Shown piece after piece: positions 12,797 to 24,687 of a stretch of DNA of 64,000 bases. Under the pieces are notes generated by a model. The model was not told where the DNA came from. It ran no database searches and saw only the letters and a list, made by a program, of their open reading frames with translations. The DNA comes from Hydrogenophaga sp. PBL-H3 (GTDB lineage: Bacteria; Pseudomonadota; Gammaproteobacteria; Burkholderiales; Burkholderiaceae_C), in contig NZ_CP044972.1 of the NCBI RefSeq assembly GCF_010104355.1, positions 1,426,001 through 1,490,000 of the forward strand, in the 5' to 3' direction. The stretch's first letter is position 1. The number at the start of each line of letters is the position of its first letter. The translations under genes were made by a program, and so were the position numbers.

Positions 12797-13825
12797 TTGG
12801 ACCAAAAAAGATTCAGCGCGCCCACTCTGCACAACCGGCGCACCGTCACGCGGATGTGCACCGCATCGCTGCTGTCGTTGAGTCTTGGCTGTCCCGTTGC
12901 GCAGGCCGGCCAGCCTGCTCGTCCGCTCAGGCTCGCGGTGTCCGATGTGGCCTATGCGACTCTTGCGTTGGTGGCCGAGGCCAAGGGCTATTTCATGCAG
13001 GAGGGCTTGTCCCTGGATATCCAGCATTTCAAACTTGGGCGCATGTGTGTGGAAAAGCTGGTGGCTGGCGAGGTTGACTTTGCCACTGCCGCGGATGTGC
13101 CGGCACTGCTCGCTTTCATGAATCGCAAGGAGTTCGACATCCTGGCAACCATCTCGACGTCCAAACGCGAGAACCAGATGGTGATTCGGCAGGGCCCGGG
13201 CATCACAGGCCCCTCCGATCTGCGCGGCAAGCGCATTGGTGTGCTGGCGGGGACCGGAGCCCACTACTTCGCGGACGCCTTCCTGTTGTTCCATGGCATT
13301 GACCAGAACGAGGTGATTCACGTGCCGCTGGATGCCAAAGATCCGGCACAGGCTCTGGAACGCGGCCAAGTGGACGCCGCGGGCTTGTTCAGTTCACAGG
13401 TTCCGGACGCTCTGGCGCGTTTGCAGGGCAGGGGCATCGTTGCCAAGCAGTTGCCGATCTACACCGCAACGTTCAATCTGTTGAGCCAGACTTCCGCAGC
13501 TGGGGTGAGCGACGACGATGCACTGAAGTTTCTGCGCGCTTTGCGCAGGGCGGAACGATTCATCAAAGACGAACCGGCCCAGGGCCGAGCCATCGTGGCC
13601 GGCGTGATGATGGTGTCTGCGGACCAGCTCGCCAAGGGCTGGGAAGACCTCGACTTCCGATTGAGCCTTGGACAAACGCTGGTTTCCAACCTGGAATCTC
13701 AGGAGCGCTGGGCACGGGTCAACGGGTTGGTGCCAGGCGATGCGCCGGCTCCCCGGTTGCTCCAGCGAATCCGCGTCGGGCCACTGCGGCAGCTGGATGC
13801 TCAGGCAGCGCGATTGTTCAAATAG
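12797..13825 (+). CDS. Periplasmic NMT1/THI5-like substrate-binding protein (sensor partner)
   Basis: 342 residues from a TTG start chosen because an AGGGG ribosome-binding site lies about 8 bp upstream; the in-frame ATG at 12854 has none. The N-terminus is a signal peptide with basic residues followed by TASLLSLSLGCPVAQA. The mature part shows the type-II binding-protein pattern of nitrate/sulfonate/thiamine-precursor binders: RLAVSDVAYATLALVAEAKGYF near the start, a KLVAGEVDFATAADVP segment, and DLRGKRIGVLAGTGAHYFAD. No permease or ATPase follows; the next gene, 8 bp on, is a hybrid histidine kinase. It therefore probably presents a ligand to the kinase. Ligand unknown. Confidence 0.82.
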   Translation: MDQKRFSAPTLHNRRTVTRMCTASLLSLSLGCPVAQAGQPARPLRLAVSDVAYATLALVAEAKGYFMQEGLSLDIQHFKLGRMCVEKLVAGEVDFATAADVPALLAFMNRKEFDILATISTSKRENQMVIRQGPGITGPSDLRGKRIGVLAGTGAHYFADAFLLFHGIDQNEVIHVPLDAKDPAQALERGQVDAAGLFSSQVPDALARLQGRGIVAKQLPIYTATFNLLSQTSAAGVSDDDALKFLRALRRAERFIKDEPAQGRAIVAGVMMVSADQLAKGWEDLDFRLSLGQTLVSNLESQERWARVNGLVPGDAPAPRLLQRIRVGPLRQLDAQAARLFK

Positions 13826-13833
13826 GCTTCACC

Positions 13834-17232
<3,399 letters not shown>

Positions 17233-17394
17233 CGGTGCGGGAGGTCTTTGCTCCAGCACCCGCTCGCTCCTTGCTGGTCAGTAGCGCCGATCCGCAGCGG
17301 GCAGGCAGGGCGCATGGCTTGCCCCTGCAAATGGACGGGATCAAAACGGTCCGCGAGCTTGCGGAGCCAGCGGCTGACTGTCAGCGCCCCTCAG

Positions 17395-18258
17395 TCAAAG
17401 ATCCGTGCGCAGGCGCCAGATCTCCGGAAACAGCACCACGTCCAGCATTTTGCGCAGGTAGCTCACGCCGCCCGTGCCACCGGTGCCGCGCTTGAAACCG
17501 ATCACGCGCTCCACGGTGGTCACGTGGCGGAAGCGCCAGAGGCGGAAGGTGTCTTCGAGGTCGGTGAGTTCTTCGCCGAGCTGGTACAGGTCCCAGTTTT
17601 CCTTGGGATTGCGGTAGACCTGCAGCCAGGCTTGTTCGACCGCGTCGCTGGCTTCGTAGGGCTGGGTCCAGTCGCGCTGCGTGTGGCTGGCGGGCACGTT
17701 GAGGCCGCGGCGGGCGAGCAGGCGCAGGGCCTCGTCGTACAGCGAGGGCGCTTCGAACGCGGCCTGTACGGTGGCCAGTCGCTCGGGGTTGTGCGCGTGC
17801 GGTTTGAGCATGGCGGCGTTCTTGTTGCCCATGGCGAACTCGATGCAGCGGTACTGGTGGCTCTGGAAGCCGCTGGACTGCGCGAGGTAGGGGCGCAGCG
17901 CGCTGTATTCGGGCGGTGTCATGGTGGCGAGCACGTCCCAGGCGTGCACCAGCTGTTCCATGATCTTGCTCACGCGCGCGAGCATCTTGAAGGCGGGCTG
18001 CAGCTCGTCGGCCGCCACGTGGCGAATGGCCGCGTGCAGCTCGTGCAGCATGAGCTTCATCCAGAGTTCGCTGGTCTGGTGCTGGATGATGAAGAGCATC
18101 TCGTCGTGCGCGGGCGAGAGCGGCTTCTGCGCACTCAGGATGCTGTCGAGCTGCAGGTAGTCGCCGTAGCTCATGTCGCGGCTGAAGTCGAGCTGTGCGC
18201 CTTCCTCGCGCACGATGTCTTCGGGCTTCTGCGGTTCGGAATGGGTGTGCGGGCACAT
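17395..18258 (-). CDS. kynA: Tryptophan 2,3-dioxygenase
   Basis: 287 residues from the ATG at 18258; the open frame continues upstream into kynU and was not used. Heme enzyme that oxidises L-tryptophan to N-formylkynurenine in the cytoplasm. Diagnostic segments: [35 protein letters not shown], and [15 protein letters not shown] with the proximal heme His, then [13 protein letters not shown] for substrate binding. Length is normal for the family. It is the last gene of kynB-kynU-kynA; the kynU stop lies 2 bp before its ATG, so it is co-translated. Together the three genes convert tryptophan to anthranilate. Confidence 0.97.
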   Translation of the reverse strand: MCPHTHSEPQKPEDIVREEGAQLDFSRDMSYGDYLQLDSILSAQKPLSPAHDEMLFIIQHQTSELWMKLMLHELHAAIRHVAADELQPAFKMLARVSKIMEQLVHAWDVLATMTPPEYSALRPYLAQSSGFQSHQYRCIEFAMGNKNAAMLKPHAHNPERLATVQAAFEAPSLYDEALRLLARRGLNVPASHTQRDWTQPYEASDAVEQAWLQVYRNPKENWDLYQLGEELTDLEDTFRLWRFRHVTTVERVIGFKRGTGGTGGVSYLRKMLDVVLFPEIWRLRTDL

Positions 18259-18260
18259 GC

Positions 18261-19619
18261 TCAGGTCACCGCATGTCTGGTGTTGAACTCGGCGCGCTTC
18301 CATTCGCCACTCTCCAGCACCTGCTTCAGGTGTTCGATCGAGTTCCACACGTCTTCGAAGCCGATGTAGAGCGGTGTGAAGCCGAAGCGCAGGATGTCCT
18401 TGTGCTTGCCGGAATCTCCCGCGCGGTAGTCGCCCACCACGCCGCGCGCAATCAGCGCCTGCACGATGGCGTAGGCAGTAGAAGGCCCCCACGCTCCACC
18501 GCTGCGCGGGTCGCTGCCCCCCGAGGGGGCGTCCGTCGCCTTGGGGCGGCCCGGCGGCGACCAGTCCAGTGTGAGGCACACCTGTGAGCCGCGCTGTGCA
18601 TGAGAAAGCGGTGTGGCCAGTCCGATGCCGTGGCCCTGGCAGCGCTCGTCCACCAGCGAGATGAAGAGGTCGGTGAGTGCGAGCGACTTGGTGCGCAGCG
18701 CGGTCATGCCGCCGAAGGCTTCAGCGGCCAGCACCGTGTCCACACCGCAGTCGAGCGCGGCCAGGCTGATCATGGGTTGGGTGCCGCACTGGTAGCGCGT
18801 GATGCCGGGCGCGGGCTGGTAGTCGGGCGTGAAATCGAACGGCGTGGCGTGTCCCCACCAGCCGGCCAGCGGTTGCCAGAAACGGTCGGTGTGGCGCGGG
18901 TTGACCCACACGAAGGCGGGGGCGCCGGGTCCGCCGTTGAGGTACTTGTAGCCACAGCCCACGGCGTAGTCGGCACCGGCTGCGGTGAGGTCTACCGGCA
19001 CCGCGCCGGCGCTGTGCGCGAGGTCCCACAGCATCAGCGCGCCAGCCGCGTGTGCGGCGGCGGTCACGGCAGGCATGTCGTGCATGGCGCCAGTGCGGTA
19101 GTTCACGTGGGTGAGCATGAGGATCGCCACGTCGGTTTTGAGGGCGGATGCAATCTCGTCGGGCTCGACCAGCATCAACTCGAAGCCGCGCTCTTTGCAG
19201 AGCGCTTCGGCGATGTAGAGGTCGGTCGGGAAGTTGCTGCGCTCGCTCACGATGCGTTTGCGATGGGGGTGGTCGGCTGTGCACAGGTTGATGGCGGCCG
19301 AGAGCACCTTGAAGAGGTTGATCGAGGTGCTGTCGGTGGCCACCACGGTACCGGGGGCGGCGCCGATGAGGCGCGCGATCTTGTCGCCCACCTTCTGCGG
19401 CATGGCGAACCAGCCGTTCTTGTTCCAGCTCTGGATCAGGTCGGTGCCCCATTCGCGGGTCACCACGTCGGCCACGCGCGCGGGTGCGCTGCGCGGCATC
19501 ACGCCGAGCGAGTTGCCGTCGAGGTAGATGGTGCCCTCGGGGATGTGGAACAGGTCGCGCAGGGTGCGCAGCGGGTCTTGCGCGTCGAGCGCGCGGCAGT
19601 CTTGGAGGGTTGTTGTCAT
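18261..19619 (-). CDS. kynU: Kynureninase with a repeat-encoded in-frame insertion
   Basis: 452 residues from the ATG at 19619 (a TTG 12 bp upstream is possible). PLP enzyme that cleaves kynurenine to anthranilate and alanine. Seen: [11 protein letters not shown] near the start, the DLAHSAGA motif, PLP lysine K225 in [12 protein letters not shown], and the C-terminal [10 protein letters not shown]. The protein is ~25 residues longer than usual. Between SQVCLTLD and [12 protein letters not shown] lies a Pro/Gly/Ser-rich segment (about 353-380, with PPGRPKA and [11 protein letters not shown]) encoded by a 73-bp copy of the palindromic repeat arrayed at 58757-59125. The frame is intact and all catalytic motifs remain, so the enzyme is probably active with an extended surface loop. 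Confidence 0.95.
   Translation of the reverse strand: MTTTLQDCRALDAQDPLRTLRDLFHIPEGTIYLDGNSLGVMPRSAPARVADVVTREWGTDLIQSWNKNGWFAMPQKVGDKIARLIGAAPGTVVATDSTSINLFKVLSAAINLCTADHPHRKRIVSERSNFPTDLYIAEALCKERGFELMLVEPDEIASALKTDVAILMLTHVNYRTGAMHDMPAVTAAAHAAGALMLWDLAHSAGAVPVDLTAAGADYAVGCGYKYLNGGPGAPAFVWVNPRHTDRFWQPLAGWWGHATPFDFTPDYQPAPGITRYQCGTQPMISLAALDCGVDTVLAAEAFGGMTALRTKSLALTDLFISLVDERCQGHGIGLATPLSHAQRGSQVCLTLDWSPPGRPKATDAPSGGSDPRSGGAWGPSTAYAIVQALIARGVVGDYRAGDSGKHKDILRFGFTPLYIGFEDVWNSIEHLKQVLESGEWKRAEFNTRHAVT
18486..18558 (+). repeat. Dispersed GC-rich palindromic repeat inside kynU
   Basis: From CCCCCACGCTCC to GGCGGCCCGGCGG this segment matches, with few differences, the ~82-bp unit repeated at 58757-59125, in the same + orientation. 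It includes the GCCCCCGAGGGGGC palindrome. It lies antisense to kynU and is read through in frame. Confidence 0.88.
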
Positions 19620-19637
19620 GGTGGTTCTCAAGAAGGG

Positions 19638-19677
19638 CTTCGATCCTTCGACAAGCTCAGGATGAGCGGAGGATGGC
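19638..19677. repeat. Short dispersed repeat between kynB and kynU
   Basis: The 66-bp gap between kynB and kynU contains ATCCTTCGACAAGCTCAGGA followed by TGAGCGG. I recognise this as a short intergenic repeat common in Comamonadaceae and other betaproteobacteria. No copy elsewhere in this window was found by eye. Its function is unknown. Confidence 0.5.
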
Positions 19678-19685
19678 CAATGGAT

Positions 19686-20312
19686 TCATAGCTCCCGGAG
19701 CACGGCGCGCACGGGGCTCGCATCGGCGGCGGTGAGTTTCAGGGGCAGGGCAATCAGCTCGTAGTCGCCTTCGGGCACGTCGTCGAGCAGCAGGTTCTCC
19801 AACACGCGCAGGCCGCGCCGGCGGATGGTCTGGTGGCTGTCCAGGGTCTTGCTGCTGGCCGGGTCGATGCTCGCGCTGTCGATGCCGATCAAGAGCACGC
19901 CGAGGTCGGCGAGTTGCTCCACGGTCTCTGGGGCGAAGGCGGGGAGGTCGTTGTCGAACGCGTCTTGCGGCTGGCGTTCGTACACGCGCAGCAGCACGCG
20001 TGGCGGAAGGTCGGCCAGCGCATGAGCGATGTGTTCGGGCTTCACCAGCGGGCCGCAGCCAACGGCGTGGATCACACGGCAGGGGCCGAGAAACGCGTCG
20101 AGCGAGACCTCGCCGATGGCCGCGCCGCTGGCGTCGTAATGCAGCGGTGCGTCGGCGTGTGCGCCCACGTGGGGCGAGAGCGTGATGGCGCTCACGTTGA
20201 CCGGGCAGCCCGGGCCGATGGTGGCGGCCCAGGTCTGGGTGTAGGCCGTGTCGCCCGGGAAAACCGGGGCGGCTGCGTGCACGGGCGGGGAGATGTCCCA
20301 GAGTTTTTTCAT
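19686..20312 (-). CDS. kynB: Kynurenine formamidase
   Basis: 208 residues. Hydrolyses N-formylkynurenine to kynurenine and formate. Belongs to the metal-dependent cyclase/KynB family: WDISPPV at the N-terminus, the metal-binding HVGAHADAP stretch (H48, H52, D54), and GIDSASID followed by SHQTI later in the chain. Length is as in known KynB proteins. First gene of the kyn operon, followed after 66 bp by kynU. The ~90 bp upstream of the start should hold the operon promoter; no clear sigma-70 boxes or Lrp-type (KynR) site could be fixed by eye. Confidence 0.95.
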   Translation of the reverse strand: MKKLWDISPPVHAAAPVFPGDTAYTQTWAATIGPGCPVNVSAITLSPHVGAHADAPLHYDASGAAIGEVSLDAFLGPCRVIHAVGCGPLVKPEHIAHALADLPPRVLLRVYERQPQDAFDNDLPAFAPETVEQLADLGVLLIGIDSASIDPASSKTLDSHQTIRRRGLRVLENLLLDDVPEGDYELIALPLKLTAADASPVRAVLREL

Positions 20313-20404
20313 GGTGCGGTGAAGGTAGCACCGCGAAAAAACCTGTGGTGTCGGTTAATCCCAACAGGGCTCAGAAATTGTTGAGGCCTGAACTAACTGG
20401 TGGC

Positions 20405-20719
20405 TCAGTCTGCGCCGTCGACGGGGGGCAGGCCGTGGCGCTGGCGTGCGCGGGTGCAGGCCTCGCTGCCTTCCTCGAACTCGCGGCAGGGCGAGGGGCG
20501 CCACTCGTAGATGCCGCAGCCAATCTGCTGGCCGACCTGGCCGGTGAGCGCGGCGCAGCGGGGCGGGGCGTGGTCGGTGCCACGCATGCGCATGGTGCTG
20601 TCGGTGACGTCCACCGCCAGGCCCATTGGCACGCTGCCGCCCATGTCCTGCATCTCGTGCACCGAGAAGTCGACGCGGAAGCAGGCGCAGCAGGCGCCGC
20701 AACTGGTGCAGGCACTCAT
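20405..20719 (-). CDS. YkgJ-family cysteine-cluster protein
   Basis: 104 residues beginning MSACTSCGACCACFRVDFS. The CxxCGxCC arrangement followed by RCAAL, GCGIYEWRPSPCREF and a final Cys is the CxxCxxCC (YkgJ) family pattern, thought to bind zinc or an Fe-S cluster. The start ATG overlaps the stop of the methyltransferase gene (ATGA), so it is the third or fourth cistron of the argD-argF unit. Biochemical function is not established for the family. Confidence 0.87.
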   Translation of the reverse strand: MSACTSCGACCACFRVDFSVHEMQDMGGSVPMGLAVDVTDSTMRMRGTDHAPPRCAALTGQVGQQIGCGIYEWRPSPCREFEEGSEACTRARQRHGLPPVDGAD

Positions 20720-21645
20720 GCTGGTGCTTTGACCACCGCCGGTGCCCGGTACACCAGCACCTTGAGCGAGCGTTCGTCCGACACGTCGGCAAAGGCTGCA
20801 GGGTTGGCCAGACGCTGCTCGAACACCAGCTCGGGCGCGGACTCCTGCATCTGGTCCATCAGGAAGGCCGCGCTGAGCTGCGGTGCGTTCAGGCACAGCA
20901 GCACGCGTCCTTCGGGCCGCAGCAGGTCGGGCAGGCGGCGGATGAGTTTGATGTAGTCCTGGGTGGCCACGAAGCTGCCCTTCTGGTGGCTCGGCGGGTC
21001 GACGATCACCAGACCGTAGGGGCCGCCGCGCGTGATCTTGCCCCAGGTCTTGAAGATGTCGTGCACGAGAAAACTCGCGCCTTCTTTCAGGGCATTCAAC
21101 GGGTGGTTCTGCTGGCCGATGGCCATGGCACCAGCACTCATGTCCAAGTTGACCACCTGCTTCGCACCGCCTTGCAAGGCCACCACCGAAAACGCGCAGG
21201 TGTAGGCAAAGAGGTTGAGCACCTTGTGGCCCGCCGCGTGTTCGCGCACCCACTGGCGGCCTTCGGCCATGTCGAGGAACAGGCCGTGGTTCTGCCCCTT
21301 GAGCACGTGTACCAAGTACCGCGCTCCGCGTTCGCTGACCACGTGCGGCTCGGGCACGCTGCCGGCCATGAGAACCGTGTCGGCCTGGCCGTCACCGCGG
21401 CACTGGAACACCCAGTTGAGTGGCTCACCTGGCGCGATCTGGTGCCACCGTGTCGCCAAGGCTTCCCCGATGGCGGCGAGTGTGTCGTCAGGGACCGGCT
21501 GGAAGCTGGTGAGCAGCCAGACCGGGGGAAACGCATCCAGCGTCCACTGCTCGCAGCCCGGGTGCAGGCCACCGCGGCCGTGGAAAACCCGGCGCGCGTC
21601 GGTGCCGGGTTCGATGCGCGCGATCGCGTCGAGCAGGGCCTGCAT
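20716..21645 (-). CDS. Class I SAM-dependent methyltransferase (RlmI/RlmK-like)
   Basis: 309 residues from the ATG at 21645, which shares one base with the argF stop (TGATG). Seen: a SAM-binding region VLNLFAYTCAFSVVALQGGA, an acidic post-motif (VNLDMS), and LVIVDPPSHQKGSF, a PP-type catalytic motif typical of RlmI-like 23S rRNA (cytosine or guanine) methyltransferases. It lacks an N-terminal PUA domain, so the exact nucleotide target is uncertain. Coupled between argF and a YkgJ-family gene. Confidence 0.82.
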   Translation of the reverse strand: MQALLDAIARIEPGTDARRVFHGRGGLHPGCEQWTLDAFPPVWLLTSFQPVPDDTLAAIGEALATRWHQIAPGEPLNWVFQCRGDGQADTVLMAGSVPEPHVVSERGARYLVHVLKGQNHGLFLDMAEGRQWVREHAAGHKVLNLFAYTCAFSVVALQGGAKQVVNLDMSAGAMAIGQQNHPLNALKEGASFLVHDIFKTWGKITRGGPYGLVIVDPPSHQKGSFVATQDYIKLIRRLPDLLRPEGRVLLCLNAPQLSAAFLMDQMQESAPELVFEQRLANPAAFADVSDERSLKVLVYRAPAVVKAPA

Positions 21646-22592
21646 CAGGCCAGGCGGCCGAGCAGCAGGAACTCCATCAGCGCCTTCTGCGCGTGCATGC
21701 GGTTCTCGGCCTCGTCCCACACCACCGACTGCGGTCCGTCGATCACCTCGGCGCTCACTTCTTCGCCGCGGTGTGCGGGCAGGCAGTGCATGAAGAGCGC
21801 GTCAGGTTTGGCGGTGCGCATCATGTCTTCGTCCACACACCAGCGTTTGAAGGCCTCGCGGCGCACCTCGTTCTCGGCTTCGAAGCCCATGCTGGTCCAC
21901 ACGTCGGTGGTGACCAGGTCGGCGCCAGCGCAGGCTTCGCGCGGGTCCTTGAAGACTTTGTAGCAATCGCGGTTGCTGATGCCGGCGAGCACCGGGTCGA
22001 CCTCGTAGCCGCCGGGCGTGCTCACGTGCACCGTGAAGCCCAGCAGCTCGGCCGCCTGCAACCAGGTGTTGGCCATGTTGTTGCCGTCACCCACCCAGGC
22101 CACCACCTTGCCTTTGATCGCGTCCAGCGGCTGGCCACTGGCCGCCGGCCGGTATTCGACCAGCGTGAACAGGTCGGCCAGGATCTGGCAGGGGTGGAAT
22201 TCGTTGGTCAGGCCGTTGATCACCGGCACGCGCGAGTGCGCGGCAAACGCTTCGATCTTGCTTTGTTCGAAGGTGCGGATCATCACCAGGTCGACCATGC
22301 GGCTGATCACCTTGGCGCTGTCTTCAATGGGTTCGGCACGACCGAGCTGGCTGTCGCCGGTGGTGAGGTGCACCACCGAGCCGCCCATCTGGTACATGCC
22401 GGCCTCGAAGCTCACGCGGGTGCGCGTGCTGGCCTTCTCGAAGATCATGGCCAGCGTGCGGTCGGGGTCGGCAAAGGGCTGGTACTTCTCGAACGCCTTG
22501 AACTTCTTCTTGATGTGGGCGGTGCGCTCCAGCACGTGGGCGCATTCGTCCGCGCTCAGGTCCTTGAACTGCAGGTAGTGGCGGATCGTCAT
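21645..22592 (-). CDS. argF: Ornithine carbamoyltransferase
   Basis: 315 residues. Transfers the carbamoyl group to ornithine, giving citrulline, in arginine biosynthesis. Diagnostic motifs: FEKASTRTRVSFE (carbamoyl phosphate loop), HPCQILADL, a D-x-x-x-SMG segment (DVWTSMG), and HCLPAHRGEEV near the C-terminus. Length is normal. Its ATG overlaps the argD stop (ATGA), so the two arginine genes are coupled. Confidence 0.97.
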   Translation of the reverse strand: MTIRHYLQFKDLSADECAHVLERTAHIKKKFKAFEKYQPFADPDRTLAMIFEKASTRTRVSFEAGMYQMGGSVVHLTTGDSQLGRAEPIEDSAKVISRMVDLVMIRTFEQSKIEAFAAHSRVPVINGLTNEFHPCQILADLFTLVEYRPAASGQPLDAIKGKVVAWVGDGNNMANTWLQAAELLGFTVHVSTPGGYEVDPVLAGISNRDCYKVFKDPREACAGADLVTTDVWTSMGFEAENEVRREAFKRWCVDEDMMRTAKPDALFMHCLPAHRGEEVSAEVIDGPQSVVWDEAENRMHAQKALMEFLLLGRLA

Positions 22593-23800
22593 GTCGGGCT
22601 CTGCTCGGCAAAAAAGGCGTGGATCAGCGGCAGGAGGATGGCGAGCACCTCGTCGGCCTCTGCGGTGGTCATGATCAGCGGCGGCACCAGGCGAATCACG
22701 CTGTCGGCCGTGACGCTGATCAGGAGGCCGGCGTCGGCGGCGCGCTGGGTGAGGGCGCCGCAGGGGTGGGTGAGTTCCACGCCGATCATCAGGCCCTGGC
22801 CGCGGATCTCTTTCAGGCCCGGGTGACCACCCAGGCTTTTCTCCAGCGCGGCACGCAGGTGCGTGCCCACGCGCTCGGCGTTGGCCAGCAGGCCGTCTTC
22901 TTCAATGATGCGGATGGTCTCCACACCGGCGCGCATGGCCAGCGGGTTGCCGCCAAAGGTGGTGCCGTGGTTGCCCGGCTGAAAGATGTTGGCGGCTTTC
23001 GGGCCGGCCACCACCGCGCCGATGGGCACGCCCGAGCCCAGGCCTTTGGCCAGCGGCATCACGTCGGGCAGGATGCCCGCCCACTGGTGAGCGAACCACT
23101 TGCCGGTGCGGCCCATGCCGCACTGCACCTCGTCGATCATGAGCAGCCAGTCCTGCGCATCGCACAGGGCGCGAACGTCCTTCAGGTACTGCGCGCGCAT
23201 CGGGTTCACGCCGCCTTCGCCCTGGATGGTCTCGAAGAACACCGCCACCACGTTGGGGTTGCCCACGGTGGCCTTCTTGAGCGCCTCGATGTCGTTGGCC
23301 GGCACGCGGATGAAACCCTCCACGAGCGGGCCGAAGCCGGCCTGCACCTTGGGGTTGCCGGTGGCCGAGAGGGTGGCGATGCTGCGGCCATGGAAAGCCT
23401 TCTCGTAGACCACGATCTCGGGGCGCTCGATGCCCTTGTCGTGGCCGTACTTGCGCGCCAGTTTCAGGGCGGCTTCGTTGGCCTCCAGGCCGGTGCTGCA
23501 GAAGAACACATTGGTCAGGCCCGAGCGCTCGACCAGCATTTGCGCCAGGCGTTCCTGGTCGGGGATGTGGTAGTAGTTGCAGCAGTGGATCATCTTGGCT
23601 ACCTGGTCCTGCAGTGCAGGCACCAGTTTGGGGTGGCCGTGGCCCAGCGTGTTGACCGCGATGCCCGCCAGTGCGTCGATGTATTCCTTGCCGTTCACGT
23701 CCCACACGCGCACGCCTTTGCCGTGCGACATCGCGATCGGCAGGCGGCCGTAGGTGTTCATCACATGGGGCGAGGCGACGGGATTGAGGGCGGCGTTCAT
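22589..23800 (-). CDS. argD: Acetylornithine aminotransferase
   Basis: 403 residues from the ATG at 23800; an in-frame start 18 codons upstream would fall in the leader hairpin and has no support. PLP class-III aminotransferase making N-acetylornithine (and possibly succinyl-diaminopimelate). Seen: GKEYIDALAGIAVNTLGHGHP, FFCSTGLEANEAALKLARKYG, DEVQCGMGRTGKWFAHQ, and the PLP Lys in PLAKGLGSGVPIGA. A leader hairpin with a U-rich tail lies ~45 bp upstream. Confidence 0.97.
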   Translation of the reverse strand: MNAALNPVASPHVMNTYGRLPIAMSHGKGVRVWDVNGKEYIDALAGIAVNTLGHGHPKLVPALQDQVAKMIHCCNYYHIPDQERLAQMLVERSGLTNVFFCSTGLEANEAALKLARKYGHDKGIERPEIVVYEKAFHGRSIATLSATGNPKVQAGFGPLVEGFIRVPANDIEALKKATVGNPNVVAVFFETIQGEGGVNPMRAQYLKDVRALCDAQDWLLMIDEVQCGMGRTGKWFAHQWAGILPDVMPLAKGLGSGVPIGAVVAGPKAANIFQPGNHGTTFGGNPLAMRAGVETIRIIEEDGLLANAERVGTHLRAALEKSLGGHPGLKEIRGQGLMIGVELTHPCGALTQRAADAGLLISVTADSVIRLVPPLIMTTAEADEVLAILLPLIHAFFAEQSPT

Positions 23801-23828
23801 GCAGTGGCTCCGGAAAAGAAAGGCGCTG

Positions 23829-23868
23829 GAGGGACCAAAAAGAAAGCGGCTCAACGAAGGTTGAGCCG
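23829..23868 (-). terminator. Attenuator-like hairpin in the argD leader
   Basis: On the minus strand CGGCTCAAC-CTTC-GTTGAGCCG forms a perfect 9-bp stem (23847-23868), followed at once by CTTTCTTTTTGG. It lies ~45 nt before the argD ATG and after the promoter candidate, so it could terminate or attenuate argD-argF transcription. No converging gene ends here on the minus strand, so a plain end-of-gene terminator is unlikely. Confidence 0.55.
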
Positions 23869-23878
23869 TCGAAGCGCG

Positions 23879-23907
23879 ATTTTAGGCGCAGCAGGTGGGC
23901 ATCATCA
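23879..23907 (-). promoter_or_regulatory. argD: Candidate argD promoter
   Basis: A TAAAAT -10 box on the minus strand (23879-23884), with only a weak -35 (TGATGA) at 17-bp spacing. Transcription would begin just before the leader hairpin. Confidence 0.35.
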
Positions 23908-23978
23908 TTGCTTGTTGGGCATCGCTGAAATGCGCGGCGAACCGTGGCCCAGGGCCCCGGGTAATCCCTGATTTCAGG

Positions 23979-23990
23979 TCTTATATAAGA
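23979..23990. promoter_or_regulatory. 12-bp perfect palindrome, operator candidate
   Basis: TCTTATATAAGA is a perfect dyad in the 280-bp divergent region between argD and the DUF3579 gene. It is followed by TAGAAT, which could serve as a -10 for the + strand gene. The regulator is unknown; the sequence has the look of a GntR-type operator. Confidence 0.45.
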
Positions 23991-24080
23991 TAGAATACCT
24001 GGCTGTTCCGCTGGCGAGCGATCCTCGTTGCGGTGGCAGTTTTCTCCTATGAACGGCCCTCCATCCGAAGGCTTCCCCCG

Positions 24081-24401
24081 ATGGTTTCACCGACAGCCAA
24101 ACAAGTCTTCATCCAGGGTGTCACCCAGAGCGGCCGCACCTTCCGGCCGAGCGACTGGGCCGAGCGCCTGGCCGGTGTCATGAGCCCGTTTCGTCCCGGC
24201 GGTGCCCAGCCCGGCAGCCACCTGAGCTACTCCCCCTGGTGCGTGCCCAACACCATCAACGGCATCAAGTGCGTGGTGGTGCACATCGACCTGCGCGAAG
24301 CCGAACCCATGGCGTGGGACTTCTGCATGAACTTTGCGCGCGACAACGATTTGCAGGTGGCTGAGGCCTGTTTGTTGCCGGATTTGCCTCGTTCTTCCTG
24401 A
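24081..24401 (+). CDS. DUF3579 family protein
   Basis: 106 residues from the ATG at 24081, preceded by GAAGG; a GTG at 24033 is in frame but less likely. Sequence features: KQVFIQGVTQSGRTFRPSDW, followed by SPWCVPNTINGIKCVVV and DLREAEPMAWDFCMNFARDNDL. These match the short conserved betaproteobacterial DUF3579 family, whose function is unknown. Divergent from argD and followed by a long hairpin element and a strong terminator. Confidence 0.9.
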   Translation: MVSPTAKQVFIQGVTQSGRTFRPSDWAERLAGVMSPFRPGGAQPGSHLSYSPWCVPNTINGIKCVVVHIDLREAEPMAWDFCMNFARDNDLQVAEACLLPDLPRSS

Positions 24402-24419
24402 ATTTTCTCCGGCTGGTCC

Positions 24420-24521
24420 GGTCATCGGCGACCGCGGGGCACGGCTCCGCGAATGTCCTCCGGGGCCTGTGGCCCCTCCCCCTTGATTTCGCTGCGCCGC
24501 GCCCCGCGGCGGCCGATGACC
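24420..24521. repeat. ~102-bp imperfect inverted repeat, MITE- or RNA-like hairpin
   Basis: The outer arms GGTCATCGGC...CCGCGGGGC and GCCCCGCGG...GCCGATGACC pair over about 35 nt with roughly five mismatches (24420-24454 with 24487-24521). Inside is a second perfect GGGGCC-TGT-GGCCCC hairpin (24462-24476). It lies between a gene end and the terminator at 24569. It has no poly-U tail, so it looks more like a mobile palindromic element or a structured RNA than a terminator. Confidence 0.6.
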
Positions 24522-24568
24522 TCGTTGCACTCGTCAAGGCGCAGGCCAGAAACAACCCAAAAGAACCC

Positions 24569-24610
24569 CAAAAGCAAAAAAGCCGTCTTGCGACGGCTTT
24601 TTTGCTTTTG
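24569..24610. terminator. Strong bidirectional terminator (rpsT / DUF3579)
   Basis: A perfect 19-bp inverted repeat (24569-24587 with 24592-24610) with a TTGC loop. The stem core AGCCGTC/GACGGCT is flanked by A6 and T6 runs, giving a U-tract in either direction. It serves the convergent DUF3579 (+) and rpsT (-) genes. Confidence 0.92.
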
Positions 24611-24687
24611 CTGGCAGCGCACCCGTTTCAAACGGCAGACCTGTTCAGGTCCGGGCTGGTGGTCTGGCGGGGGCAGACCGGTGGGGT

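Noticed and set aside
18261..19619. kynU as a pseudogene because of the inserted repeat
   Set aside because: The reading frame and all catalytic motifs are intact, including K225 and the C-terminal FTPLY block.
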